In this document: piece by piece, positions 8,419 through 19,892 of the stretch
How the letters are laid out: each line of letters opens with the position of its first letter
Numbering within the stretch: the stretch's first letter is position 1
Assembly: GCF_004365175.1 (NCBI RefSeq)
Contig: NZ_SOCE01000001.1
Coordinates: forward strand, 2,157,154-2,221,153
Direction of reading: 5' to 3'
DNA length: 64,000 bases
From: Kribbella voronezhensis
GTDB lineage: Bacteria; Actinomycetota; Actinomycetes; Propionibacteriales; Kribbellaceae
The notes under the pieces: generated by a model
Told to the model about the DNA's origin: nothing
Database searches by the model: none
What the model saw: the letters and a program-made list of their open reading frames with translations, nothing else
Made by a program: the position numbers and the translations under genes

Positions 8419-9704
8419 CCAGGATCGCGTTCATCGGCGCGGGCAGTGTCGTGTTCACGCAGGGATTGCTGGCCGACCTGTTCAGCTTCACGGACCTGGG
8501 CGAGCTCGAGATCGCGTTGCACGACATCGATCCCGAGCGGCTCGACACAGCCGCCCGAGCCGCGCAGTACATCGCTGACCAGCGTGGCGCGCAGCCGCAG
8601 ATCAGCGCGCACCTCGAACGACGGGCGGCGCTCGACGGCGCCGACTTCGTGATCAACATCGTCCAGGTCGGGATGAACGACGCCACCCGGATCGACTTCG
8701 AACTGCCGGCGAAGTACGGCGTACGGCAGACGATCGGCGACACGCTCGGTGTCGGTGGCGTCTTCCGGGCGCTCCGGACCTTTCCGGTGCTCAAGGGACT
8801 GGCCGAGGACATCGCCGCGACGTGCCCGGATGCCTGGCTGCTGAACTACACGAACCCGATGGCGATGAACGTCTGGTACCTCGGGGCGCTCGGCGTCCGC
8901 AACGTCGTCGGCCTCTGCCACTCGGTCTACTGGACGATGAACGACCTGTCCCACCTGGTGGGAGTCCCGTACGGCGAGGTCACCTACCTCGCCGCCGGCG
9001 TCAACCACCAGGCCTGGGTACTGCGGTTCGAACGCGCCGGCGAGGATCTCTATCCCCTGCTGGACGAGCGGATCGCGCGGGAGCCGGAGTTGGAGCGGCG
9101 GGTCCGGGTCGACATGTATCGGCGGCTCGGCTACTACCCGACCGAGACGAGCGAGCACTCCTCGGAGTACGTGCCCTGGTACTTGTCACACCAGTCCGAG
9201 GTGGAGCGGCTGCGATTGCCGATCGGCGACTATCTGCGGATCGTCGAGGAGAACGTGGCGCTGTACGAAGGGACCCGCGATGCGCTGAAACGCGGTGAAC
9301 CTCTGGCGGTCGAGGGCACCATGGAGTACGCGCCGCAGGTGATCCACAGCATCGTGACGGGGACGCCCCGGACGATCTACGGGAACGTCGCCAACCATGG
9401 AGTCATCCCCAACCTGCCCGGTGGTTCTGTGGTCGAAGTCCCTTGCCTGGTTGACGGTTCGGGTGTTCAGCCCACAGCGGTCGGCGCTCTGCCGGCCCAG
9501 TGCGCGGCGCTGAACCGGTCCTATGTGAACGTCAACGAACTGGTCGTCCGCGCTGCCTTGGAGGACGACCCGCTCTCGATCCGGCAGGCGTTGCTGATGG
9601 ATCCGGCCACCGCTCTTCCGGCGGATCAACTATGGGCCCTGTGCAACGAGTTGGTGGATGCTCATAGCAACTACTTACAGCCGTCGTTGCGGACTTTGCT
9701 TTAG
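8415..9704 (+). CDS. GH4 family glycosidase, alpha-galactosidase (MelA-like)
   Basis: NAD- and metal-dependent glycosidase of family GH4, 429 residues. The Rossmann start IGAGSVVFT binds NAD. NYTNP (144-148), the metal-ligand cysteine in GLCHS (C168) and the histidine in GVNHQ (H198) match the Mn site of MelA-type enzymes. GH4 enzymes work by oxidation and elimination and can cut alpha-linked galactosides in the cytoplasm. It is last in the operon and would split the imported oligosaccharide. Its stop overlaps the stop of the convergent nitronate monooxygenase gene. An alpha-glucosidase or other GH4 specificity is not excluded. Confidence 0.88.
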   Translation: MTRIAFIGAGSVVFTQGLLADLFSFTDLGELEIALHDIDPERLDTAARAAQYIADQRGAQPQISAHLERRAALDGADFVINIVQVGMNDATRIDFELPAKYGVRQTIGDTLGVGGVFRALRTFPVLKGLAEDIAATCPDAWLLNYTNPMAMNVWYLGALGVRNVVGLCHSVYWTMNDLSHLVGVPYGEVTYLAAGVNHQAWVLRFERAGEDLYPLLDERIAREPELERRVRVDMYRRLGYYPTETSEHSSEYVPWYLSHQSEVERLRLPIGDYLRIVEENVALYEGTRDALKRGEPLAVEGTMEYAPQVIHSIVTGTPRTIYGNVANHGVIPNLPGGSVVEVPCLVDGSGVQPTAVGALPAQCAALNRSYVNVNELVVRAALEDDPLSIRQALLMDPATALPADQLWALCNELVDAHSNYLQPSLRTLL

Positions 9705-10648
9705 AGGGCCTGCTCCAGATAGGTGCGATAGGTGGCGAGGTCGGCCAGGACGTCGGCGGCAGTGCTGTTCTTCCGCAGCGCGCCCACGCCCTGGCCGGCG
9801 TACAGAGAGGCGGTGGTCGGGTCGGCCGCCTTAGTGGCCGCGACGTACTCGTCGTGACCGGCGTCGTCCGACTTGAGGGCCGGCTCCTGGCCTTCCCAGC
9901 GGTCATAGAACGCGTTACGGAGAGCGCGGCCGCCGAATTCGTCCGGCCAGCCGGCTCGTGATGCGGCGTCGAAGACCGTGCCGTAGACGGTGGCGGTCTC
10001 GTCGGCCTCGATCAGGGCCCGCCGCGACGGCTCGGGCGTCAGCGCCTCCTCGGCCGTGAGGAACGCGGTACCGATCCAGCCGCCGGCCGCACCGGCCGCG
10101 AGTACGGCGGCCAGACCACGCGGGCCCGAGATGCCGCCGCCCGCGAGGACGGGGAGGTCGGTGAGGTCCAGAATCGCTTGCAGCAAAGGAAGTGCGCCGA
10201 CCTCGTTGCGGCCGTGCCCGCCGGCTTCGGCGCCGCGGGCAACGATCACGTCGACACCGGCCGCGATCCCCGCCCGCGCGTCCGCGACGGTGCCGGCCTG
10301 CATCGCCACGACGATCCCGGCCGCCCGCAGCGGTTCGACGTACGGCGTGAGGTCGCCGAAGCTGAGCGACACGAGGGCGGGCCGCAGTTCGAGCACCGCC
10401 TCGAGATGCTCGGGACGGTCGGCGACGGACCAGGCCATCAGGCCGACCCCGTACGGCTTGCCACTCGCCGCGGCGATCGCGCCTTCGGTCCGGATCCAGT
10501 CGGCGGTGACCGCGGAACCGGCGCCGAGCATGCCCAGTCCGCCGGCCGCCGAGATCGCGGCCGTCAGCCGGCCGCCGCTCACGTTCGCCATCGGCGCACC
10601 GACCACCGGCACGGTGAGCCCGAACTTCTCCGTCAGCCAAGTCCCCAT
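9701..10648 (-). CDS. Nitronate monooxygenase family protein
   Basis: FMN-dependent TIM-barrel enzyme of 315 residues, formerly the 2-nitropropane dioxygenase family, which oxidises alkyl nitronates. It starts with the typical GLTVPVVGAPM pattern and carries AGGHGR near residue 140 and a GGGISG phosphate-binding turn. I start at ATG 10648 because AGGAG lies seven bases upstream; longer in-frame starts have no site. It stands alone on the minus strand, behind the secA terminator. Confidence 0.88.
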   Translation of the reverse strand: MGTWLTEKFGLTVPVVGAPMANVSGGRLTAAISAAGGLGMLGAGSAVTADWIRTEGAIAAASGKPYGVGLMAWSVADRPEHLEAVLELRPALVSLSFGDLTPYVEPLRAAGIVVAMQAGTVADARAGIAAGVDVIVARGAEAGGHGRNEVGALPLLQAILDLTDLPVLAGGGISGPRGLAAVLAAGAAGGWIGTAFLTAEEALTPEPSRRALIEADETATVYGTVFDAASRAGWPDEFGGRALRNAFYDRWEGQEPALKSDDAGHDEYVAATKAADPTTASLYAGQGVGALRKNSTAADVLADLATYRTYLEQAL

Positions 10649-10721
10649 CAGCGGCTCCTTTCGCAGGTCACCAGAGCACCACATCGCCGCGCCCCGGGGC
10701 CATGTCGGGGGTCACAAACGG

Positions 10722-10756
10722 CGAAAGCCCGCCCCGATACCCGGGACGGGCTTTCG
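10722..10756 (-). terminator. secA terminator hairpin
   Basis: Perfect 10-bp arms (CGAAAGCCCG at 10722-10731 and CGGGCTTTCG at 10747-10756), extended inward by GC pairs after one mismatch. It lies just past the secA stop and before the nitronate monooxygenase gene. There is no clear U-tract, as often seen in actinobacteria. Confidence 0.75.
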
Positions 10757-10765
10757 TTGCCTGCG

Positions 10766-13690
<2,925 letters not shown>

Positions 13691-13997
13691 CGTGGGGGGT
13701 CCACTCCTTGACTGTGCAGCCTTCAATGCGGCGGGTGCCTGACCATGCGTGCCCAGTGACGAGGGCAGCACGGACTGCCCGCCTGGCGGGCACCGCCCAT
13801 CGTACTGGGCCGAGCGCGTCAACCCACCGCCCGGCGTGAGCCGCACCCTTCCCCAACCCACGAGTGGGAGCCGCGAAAAGTTCCGGTACTACGGCGAGCA
13901 GGGGCGCGCGGCGCCGCGGTCAAACCAGGTGATGAGCCCTCTCGGCGTGCAGCAGTCCGGCCAGTTGCCGCTTGGCGCGCTCGCCGTCGGCGCGGGC
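13691..13997. other. Intergenic gap upstream of secA
   Basis: No gene is supported here. It should hold the secA promoter. A 17-bp palindrome (TGCCCGCC-T-GGCGGGCA, 13776-13792) lies 86 bases before the secA start and could be an operator or leader hairpin. A 26-codon open stretch next to the alkX stop (13920-13997, minus) may be a gene remnant but is too short to identify. Confidence 0.5.
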
Positions 13998-15209
13998 TCA
14001 GGAGCCACGGAGGGCGTGGCTGAGGGCGGGGGCCAGGTCGCCGCCGCCTACGACGCGGACCTGCGTGAGGCCGAGCCAGCCTGCTAGCTGGATCAGCTCG
14101 GCGGCGAGTTCCTCGGGGGTCTCGGCAGGCGCCTTGGGCTCGGAGTGGGCGGATTGGACCAGTAGGACGCCTCCCGTGCGGTCCGCCTTGAGGTCCACTC
14201 GGGCGACCAAGCGGTCACCGAGCAGGAACGGCAGCACGTAGTACCCATGGACGCGCTTCTCCGCCGGGACGTAGATCTCGATGCGGTAGTAGAAGTCGAA
14301 GAGCACCTCCGTGCGGGTGCGCTCGAAGACCAGCGAGTCGAACGGGCTGACCAGCGCACGGGTGTTCACGCGCCTGGGCAGTCGCGCGTCACGGTGCAAG
14401 TACGCCGCTCGCTTCCATCCCTCGATCGGGACGGGCAGCAACTCACCCTCCTCGACCAGTTCGCGGATGGCCTGCGCGGTCGGCGCGGGCGACGTACGGA
14501 AGTAGTCCTTCAGGCATTGCGCCGTCGCGACCCCGTGGGCCCGGGCCGCGATCGACACCAGCCCGCGATGCGCCTCCTCCGACGACGGCGTCGGCGTAGC
14601 GAGCACCGCGGCCGGCAGCACCCGCTCCGGTACGTCGTACATCCGCTCGAACTGCTGGTTCCGCCGGGCCACCGTGATCTCGCCGGCGAAGAACAGGAAC
14701 TCCAAGGCGCGCTTCACGTCTGACCAGTTCCACCCCCAGTTGTCCCGATCGCGCTCCACGTCGTCGTCGATCTCGCGCGCGGTCAGCGGCCCGTGCTCGC
14801 GAACATCAGCCAGCACCTGCTTGACCAGATCCGGCCGCTGCACCGCGATCGCCCGCGGCCCGCCCCACGCCTCGGTCGTCGCCCGAGCCATCCGCCACCG
14901 CATCAACGGATGCGTCTCGACGGGAATCAGCGACGCCTCATGCGCCCAGTACTCCACCAACTTCCGCGGCGCCTTCCCGGCGGCCCGGTCGAGCAGGTCA
15001 CGCGGATACGGCCCCAACCGCGAATACAACGGCAAGTACTGCGCGCGGCTCAGCACGTTGACGGAGTCGATCTGGATCAACCCGATCCGCCCCAGCACCC
15101 GACTCAGGGCACGCATATCCGGCACCCCCCTCGGCCGGGCATCCATGAACCCCTGAGCAGCCAACGCCACCCGCCTGGCCTGCGCCACCGACAACCCCTG
15201 CGTAGTCAC
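13998..15209 (-). CDS. AlkX/YcaQ-type DNA glycosylase (winged-helix domain protein)
   Basis: 403-residue protein of the HTH_42 family, which contains the AlkZ/AlkX (YcaQ) glycosylases that unhook interstrand DNA crosslinks. The catalytic-motif position reads Q-I-D at residues 46-48 ([11 protein letters not shown]), the Q-x-D form of the YcaQ/AlkX branch rather than Q-x-Q of AlkZ. Winged-helix domains follow. The GTG start has GAGAGG about eight bases upstream. It is a single gene, divergent from a secreted protease. Activity is inferred from family and motif. Confidence 0.8.
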   Translation of the reverse strand: MTTQGLSVAQARRVALAAQGFMDARPRGVPDMRALSRVLGRIGLIQIDSVNVLSRAQYLPLYSRLGPYPRDLLDRAAGKAPRKLVEYWAHEASLIPVETHPLMRWRMARATTEAWGGPRAIAVQRPDLVKQVLADVREHGPLTAREIDDDVERDRDNWGWNWSDVKRALEFLFFAGEITVARRNQQFERMYDVPERVLPAAVLATPTPSSEEAHRGLVSIAARAHGVATAQCLKDYFRTSPAPTAQAIRELVEEGELLPVPIEGWKRAAYLHRDARLPRRVNTRALVSPFDSLVFERTRTEVLFDFYYRIEIYVPAEKRVHGYYVLPFLLGDRLVARVDLKADRTGGVLLVQSAHSEPKAPAETPEELAAELIQLAGWLGLTQVRVVGGGDLAPALSHALRGS

Positions 15210-15240
15210 CCTCCAATCCTCTCTGCCGCCACCGACAAAA

Positions 15241-15330
15241 CTCGCGTACGCCGACCCGCCCCGTCCCAGCTCCTACCGTCGCCGGCTCCCGCCCACCCTC
15301 CACGCGGCTCCTCCGTCGCCCGCTGAGCTG
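15241..15330 (-). repeat. Dispersed intergenic hairpin repeat, copy A
   Basis: Read on the minus strand this copy has the core GACGGAGGA, a G-rich link (GGGTGGGCGGG), a second variant core (GACGGTAGGA) and the end GCGGGTCGGCGTACG, which is also found in copy E1. Its hairpin is weaker than in the other copies: GCGG 15304-15307 pairs with CCGC 15320-15323. It lies between the divergent alkX and protease genes. Confidence 0.7.
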
Positions 15331-15485
15331 CGCCCCCAAGCGTGCCCGGCTCGCGGGGCGGCCTCCAGGTCAGGTCATAGCTTTCGTGTTACCGGAAGTG
15401 GGAGGTGCGCTACCGAGGGTGGTCGGGAGAGTGTGCGGGTAGGCCGCGACGCCCGCGCGGCCCTTATCTGCTTGGAGTGTGAGGC

Positions 15486-16283
15486 ATGGCAAGACTTCAG
15501 CTGGTTCGCGCCCTTTTGGCGGCCGGTGTTCTGACGACGGCATCGATCGGCGCGCTGTCCGCGTCGGCCGCGCCGGCTCCCGGCGAACCGGAGACGGGGA
15601 TCGTCGGTGGCGACATCGCCCACACGGCCGATGCCCCGTGGGCGATCCAGCTGTCCAACAGCGCGTCGCCTGATCCGACTGGTGAATACTGCGGCTCCAC
15701 GCTGGTAGCGGCGAACAAGATCGTCACTGCTGCGCACTGCTCCACGGAAGCCGCCAGCACCTACACCGCAATACAGGGGCGTGACGTGCTGAGTGACAAG
15801 TCGACCGGCAAGGAGTCGAAGATCAGCAGCATCTGGGTGGATCCGGCGTACGGCAAGGAGGGCGGGCACGACGTCGCGGTGATGACGCTGGCCACGCCGT
15901 TCACCGGCGTACCCACCCTGGCGCTGGAGACCAGCACTGCGGCCGACACCGCCGGAGCGGCTTCGGTCGTCTATGGCTGGGGCGGCACCGAGGGCACCGG
16001 GCCGGACGACACGTTCCAGAAGGTCGCCGTGCCCGTGCTCGGTGACCCGTACTGCTCGGACGTCTACGCCGGCCAGGGCTACACGCCGGCGGGCGAGATC
16101 TGCGCCGGCTACGAGAACGGCGGCAAGGATTCCTGCCAGGGCGACTCGGGCGGTCCCCTGGTACTGAACGGGCGCCTGTTCGGTGTCGTCTCCTGGGGCA
16201 TCGGCTGCGCGGACGCCGGCAACCCGGGCGTGTACGCCGAAGTCGCGACGTACGCCGCCGAACTGCAGGCGCAGATCGGCTGA
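15486..16283 (+). CDS. Secreted trypsin-like serine protease
   Basis: Chymotrypsin-fold protease of 265 residues. A signal peptide ends around residue 29 (ASAAPAP), a short propeptide follows, and the mature enzyme should begin at IVGG (residue 39). The catalytic triad is H84 (TAAHC), D129 (GHDVAV) and S221 (GDSGGP). D215, six residues before the serine, marks trypsin specificity for Arg/Lys. Cysteine pairs typical of the fold are present. GGAG lies eight bases before the ATG. A convergent terminator follows. Likely acts outside the cell. Confidence 0.93.
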   Translation: MARLQLVRALLAAGVLTTASIGALSASAAPAPGEPETGIVGGDIAHTADAPWAIQLSNSASPDPTGEYCGSTLVAANKIVTAAHCSTEAASTYTAIQGRDVLSDKSTGKESKISSIWVDPAYGKEGGHDVAVMTLATPFTGVPTLALETSTAADTAGAASVVYGWGGTEGTGPDDTFQKVAVPVLGDPYCSDVYAGQGYTPAGEICAGYENGGKDSCQGDSGGPLVLNGRLFGVVSWGIGCADAGNPGVYAEVATYAAELQAQIG

Positions 16284-16305
16284 CGAAGACCTTCGCAGGG
16301 GAAGG

Positions 16306-16344
16306 AAGAGAGGGGCCCGGGCGCTGCGTCCGGGCCTTCCTCTT
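16306..16344. terminator. Bidirectional terminator between convergent genes
   Basis: Fifteen-base arms (16306-16320 and 16330-16344) pair with three mismatches: an inner 7-bp GC stem and an outer 5-bp AAGAG/CTCTT stem. It lies between the protease (plus) and the flavoprotein gene (minus), 14 bases from the latter's stop. Confidence 0.7.
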
Positions 16345-16357
16345 CGGCTCCGGACGG

Positions 16358-17704
16358 TCAGACGGCGCCGAACCGCTCGGTGTGGATCTTTCGCAAGGGC
16401 ACTCCGAGCTCGGCCAGTTCGGTGCTCACGGCACCGACCATGGACGGCGGGCCACAGATGAAGTAGTGCAGCCGGTGCGGCCGCCGCGGCAGGTACCGGC
16501 CGAGCAGCCTCCCGTCGATCCGGCCGGTCTCGCCGGTCCAGTCCGCGGCCGGCCGGCTCAGCACTTCGACGACCTTGAGGTTCAACCGGGTGCGCAGTTG
16601 CCCGATCTCGGGCCTGAGCATCAGTTGGTCCTCGGTGCGAGCGGCGACGATCAGGCGGTGTCTGCGGCGGTCACCGCGATCCGCCAGAGTCCGGAGCATG
16701 CTGAGCAACGGCGTGATACCGACGCCGGCCGCGATCAGCACGAAGCCCGGTACGTCGTCGTACCCCTCGATCGTGAACCCGCCGTACGGGCCGTCGAGGA
16801 AGACCCTGCGACCGGGCCGCAGGGCGCCCAGCAACTCCGTGAAGTCGCCCAGCGCCTTGATCGTGAACTCGATCCGCTCCGGATGCTCGGCGGTGGAGGC
16901 GATGCTGAACGGATGCTCCTCGAAGACGAACGGGGTCGACCCGATCTTCAGCCAGGCGAACTGACCGGCGTCGAACGGCAGCCCGGCATGACCGTCGGCC
17001 AGGATCGTCAGGGTCACCCCGTCCCCTGGCACCGGGCGGACCGTCTCCACGACGTACGCGTATTTGCGGGCCCGGATCGGCAGCAGGATCCAGCGCCGGG
17101 CCGCCAGCGCGGCCAGCAGCAGACCGGAGCCGACGAACCATGCCGCCAGCAGCGGATGGCTGACGAGGTGGCCCAGCCACCAGACATGTAGCCACGCGGT
17201 CACCACGACGATCGCGACCAGCCCGTTGTGGAGCAACCGCCAGCCCTCGTACCGCGGGAGTCTGCGGGGCCGCCGGATCGCGAGCAGCACCACCAGCAGC
17301 AGGGCCGCGGTGGAGGTGATGGCCGCCCGCGCCGCCCAGGTGGTCAGGCGCAGGTCGAGGATGCTGAAGCCCCTGGGATCGACCACCAGGACCGCCGCGG
17401 CATGGAGGAGCACCAGAGCGACCGCGACGATCGCGATCAGCCGGTGGATCGCCAGCACGGTCTCGATGCCGAAGGTCGCGATCAGCCGGGGCAGCCGGGC
17501 CGGCAGTGCGACCGCCACCACGAGCGCGGAGAAGGAGACCAGTCCTGCGCTGAGCGCGATCGCTTCGCCCGGCGCGGTGCCGGGTGACCCCACCACGGTC
17601 CACGTGAGCAGCAGCGGTACCAGCAGCACCCCCAGGTACACCAGGAACCAGGCCAGTCGTGCGGCCGGACCCTGAACACGGGCGGAGATTCTGTGGCGAG
17701 GCAT
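16358..17704 (-). CDS. Ferric-reductase-like transmembrane flavoprotein
   Basis: 448 residues with two parts. The N-terminal half has about six hydrophobic helices with conserved histidines (AIHRL, LLHAA, LLHNG, AWLHV), fitting a haem-binding ferric-reductase-like membrane domain. The C-terminal half is a ferredoxin-reductase module with the FAD motif HPFSIAS, the NAD(P) motif GVGITPLLSM and the terminal CGPPSM signature. It probably moves electrons from NAD(P)H through FAD and haem across the membrane. The acceptor (ferric iron, oxygen or other) cannot be told. Single gene. Confidence 0.85.
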   Translation of the reverse strand: MPRHRISARVQGPAARLAWFLVYLGVLLVPLLLTWTVVGSPGTAPGEAIALSAGLVSFSALVVAVALPARLPRLIATFGIETVLAIHRLIAIVAVALVLLHAAAVLVVDPRGFSILDLRLTTWAARAAITSTAALLLVVLLAIRRPRRLPRYEGWRLLHNGLVAIVVVTAWLHVWWLGHLVSHPLLAAWFVGSGLLLAALAARRWILLPIRARKYAYVVETVRPVPGDGVTLTILADGHAGLPFDAGQFAWLKIGSTPFVFEEHPFSIASTAEHPERIEFTIKALGDFTELLGALRPGRRVFLDGPYGGFTIEGYDDVPGFVLIAAGVGITPLLSMLRTLADRGDRRRHRLIVAARTEDQLMLRPEIGQLRTRLNLKVVEVLSRPAADWTGETGRIDGRLLGRYLPRRPHRLHYFICGPPSMVGAVSTELAELGVPLRKIHTERFGAV

Positions 17705-17973
17705 GGCGTTCTGCTTCCGGAACCAGGAACGATCCTTCGGAACGCTGGAAACCTACGCTCGTCTCCGACCGCCCGGAACACCTTCCGGCGCGGATGACAA
17801 CACTGTCACGCAGCAGCCGCGAGAGCCGGTACGACGGACCGGGCACTCCGCTTCGCTGCTCTGTCGCTCGAGTACTCGTGGGTGGTCAGTCGCCCGTCGC
17901 CTCGTTTGTACCGGGGCACGAGCGAGCTGACCGCAGCGACCGGGCCCACAAGCCGGGCACGCTCCCGGCACAG

Positions 17974-18010
17974 CAAGCGGCGACGCCGGAGCCGCTTGAG
18001 GGTGGGTGGG
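17974..18010 (+). repeat. Dispersed intergenic hairpin repeat, copy B1
   Basis: The strongest hairpin of the family: CAAGCGGC (17974-17981) pairs perfectly with GCCGCTTG (17991-17998) around the nine-base loop GACGCCGGA. A G-tract GGGTGGGTGGG follows directly, at 18000-18010. Confidence 0.8.
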
Positions 18011-18071
18011 ATCCAGCACGCAAGACGGGCGCCGGGGCGGCGCACAAGCCCAGCACGCCGACAGCGCAGCA

Positions 18072-18135
18072 CCAAGCGGCAACGCAGGAGCCGCGTGCTT
18101 GGGGTGGGTGGGAGCAGCGACGCAGGAGCAGGGAC
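18072..18135 (+). repeat. Dispersed intergenic hairpin repeat, copies B2 and B3
   Basis: B2 has stem GCGGC/GCCGC (18076-18080, 18090-18094) around AACGCAGGA, with a possible outer stem CCAAGC/GCTTGG. The G-tract GGGGTGGGTGGG follows, then core B3 (GACGCAGGA, 18119-18127), whose flanks do not pair. The order hairpin, G-tract, second core is the same as in copies C, D and E1. Confidence 0.8.
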
Positions 18136-18150
18136 GGGGTTGGGTGTACG

Positions 18151-18182
18151 AGAGAGGCCCGGACCGGGGTCCGGGCCTCTCT
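18151..18182 (-). terminator. hpf terminator
   Basis: A perfect 14-bp stem, AGAGAGGCCCGGAC (18151-18164) with GTCCGGGCCTCTCT (18169-18182), closes a four-base loop. It lies 34 bases past the hpf stop. Confidence 0.88.
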
Positions 18183-18216
18183 TGTGTTGCGGCTCCTCCC
18201 AAGTACTGCTCCGGGG

Positions 18217-18843
18217 TCAGACGGCCAGCCGGATCACGCCGTAGTCGTAGCCACGGCGGCGGTAGACGACGCTCGGTTGGTTCTCGTCGGCGTCGACGAA
18301 CAAGTAGAAGTCGTGCCCGACCAGTTCCAGCTCGTAGAGCGCCTGGTCCAGCGACATCGGCTTCGCGGTGTGGGTCTTCTCGCGCATCACCAGCGGCCCG
18401 TCCCCGGTCACCGTCAGCGAGCCGAACTTCTGGGTGACGACCGCGTCGTCGGCGGTCTCTTCCTCGACCACCGGCGCGTGGCCGTTGGGCGCCTGCTTGG
18501 CGGCGACGTGGCGCAGGCCCTCGGGGGCGTGCTGACCGGTGTGCACCCGGCGACGGTCGGCGGCCTTGCGGACCTGGGCCCGCAGCCGGTCCAGGCTGAC
18601 GTCGAACGCCGCCTGCTTGGTCTCACCACATGCTTCCGCCCGGACCACCGGGCCCTTGGTGTACATGGTGAGCTCGACTCGCATCGCCCGATCGTGCTGT
18701 CGCGGGTTCTTTTCCTGACTGACTTCTACCTCGCATCGCAGTACCCGGTGATCGACCTTCTCGATCCGCTCGAGTTTTTCCTCGACGTACTGCCGGAAGC
18801 GGTCACTGACCTCGCAGTGATGACCCTTGACAACGACGTCCAC
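18217..18843 (-). CDS. hpf: Ribosome hibernation promoting factor, long form (HPF)
   Basis: Cytoplasmic protein of 208 residues that pairs 70S ribosomes into inactive 100S dimers in stationary phase. The N-terminal ribosome-binding domain begins VDVVVKGHHCEV. A variable linker follows (about residues 100-150). The C-terminal dimerisation domain has the typical LDQALYELELVGHDFYLFVD segment. I start at GTG 18843, because GGAGG lies five bases upstream; an ATG at 18855 would bury this site inside the gene. The strong terminator makes it a single-gene unit or the end of a comF-hpf unit. Confidence 0.95.
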   Translation of the reverse strand: MDVVVKGHHCEVSDRFRQYVEEKLERIEKVDHRVLRCEVEVSQEKNPRQHDRAMRVELTMYTKGPVVRAEACGETKQAAFDVSLDRLRAQVRKAADRRRVHTGQHAPEGLRHVAAKQAPNGHAPVVEEETADDAVVTQKFGSLTVTGDGPLVMREKTHTAKPMSLDQALYELELVGHDFYLFVDADENQPSVVYRRRGYDYGVIRLAV

Positions 18844-19058
18844 GGAAACCTCCATCGATCGGCGACTCTGTTACGTCTCCGGACCCCCGTTACCTTCGGT
18901 CGGGCGCCCGAAACGACAACACCCGCTGTGTGGCCCGTCGGACTCCGTGGTGAGGATTCCGGCTGATCCGGTCCTCGCCCACATCCCTGTCCGACAAGCC
19001 CAAGCGGGTGTCATGACCCAACGCTAGTCGGCTTCGGCGAAAACCGGTAGGGAAGTTC

Positions 19059-19799
19059 TCATGAACCGGATGCCGTGCGTCGGGGTGTCGCGGCAACGAC
19101 CGCGCAGCCGAGCACCGGAATTCCCCGCAGCGACAAGGCGCGCGCCGCCTCCACGAGCGTGGATCCGGTTGTCAGGACGTCGTCGACGAGCAGGACCGGT
19201 TGATCCGTCAGCCTTTCAGCCCAGCGCGAACGGGCCGCGAAAGCGCCGGCGAGGTTGGCCGCGCGCTCCTCTGCGGACAGGCCGGCCTGGTCCGCGGGAC
19301 GCCGTACGACGGTCAGTGCGTCCGCCAACCGGACGTCGTACCCGTCTCGGCGCAGCTCCCGCGCAGCAGACGACACCAGCCGCCGCAGCGGATCGTGTCC
19401 TCGTTTCCGTACTGCGGTCCGTGCCGACGGGACCGGGCAGAGCCATGCGGCCCGCCTCGCGCCGAGCGCCGCTCGCACAGCGCCGGCGAGGACGTCGCCG
19501 AGCGGACGGGCGAGCGCGTAGTGCCCGTCCTCCTTGTGCGCGAGGATCACCTTCCGCAACGCACCGGCGTACGGCGCTGTCGCGGTCGGCACCGGCAGTC
19601 CCGCGGGCACCGGGTCGGGCCACGCCGTGAACGGCACCGCAGCGCTCAACTCCGCCCGGCACTCCCCACACACCGCCGCCCCGGGCACTCCGCAACCCGC
19701 GCACACCCCACCGAGCACGAGATCCACGAACGCATCCCGCAACCCCACCCCGACAACCCTGCGCGATCGCCCCCTCCACCCGCAACCGCCCCCGACCAC
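19059..19799 (-). CDS. ComF family phosphoribosyltransferase-like protein
   Basis: 246 residues. An N-terminal zinc-ribbon-like cysteine pattern (CAGC ... CGEC, about residues 34-48) is followed by a type I phosphoribosyltransferase fold with the PRPP loop VLLVDDVLTTGST near residue 205. ComF proteins serve DNA uptake in competent bacteria; in actinobacteria the role is unknown. The KRGH segment stands in place of the usual KRGFNQ. The start is uncertain; the frame can also begin about 20 residues later. It sits between lpqB and hpf as in related actinobacteria. Confidence 0.85.
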   Translation of the reverse strand: MVGGGCGWRGRSRRVVGVGLRDAFVDLVLGGVCAGCGVPGAAVCGECRAELSAAVPFTAWPDPVPAGLPVPTATAPYAGALRKVILAHKEDGHYALARPLGDVLAGAVRAALGARRAAWLCPVPSARTAVRKRGHDPLRRLVSSAARELRRDGYDVRLADALTVVRRPADQAGLSAEERAANLAGAFAARSRWAERLTDQPVLLVDDVLTTGSTLVEAARALSLRGIPVLGCAVVAATPRRTASGS

Positions 19800-19892
19800 C
19801 CCTGTGGACAGCCCGGCCGATCCACCCCGCGGCCGCTCACCGCCGGCCCCGCCCGCGCAGCCGGCGGCGAGGGTGTTCGGGCCGGCTAGGGC

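Larger units (their letters stand above)
17705..18150. other. Intergenic gap with repeat copies B1-B3
   Basis: No gene is supported between the flavoprotein start and the hpf terminator. The left part presumably contains the flavoprotein promoter and a 10-bp palindrome CGAGTACTCG. The right part carries three cores of the dispersed hairpin repeat (listed separately). Confidence 0.5.

Noticed and set aside
13920..13997. 26-codon open stretch next to the alkX stop (reads AKRQLAGLLHAERAHHLV)
   Set aside because: Looks protein-like, but it is preceded by a stop and has no start. Too short to call a gene or a remnant with confidence.
18010..18135. The G-tracts as G-quadruplex sites
   Set aside because: Each copy has only three clear runs of three or more G in a row, so a standard quadruplex needs a bulged or distant fourth run. 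I report the G-tract only as part of the repeat.
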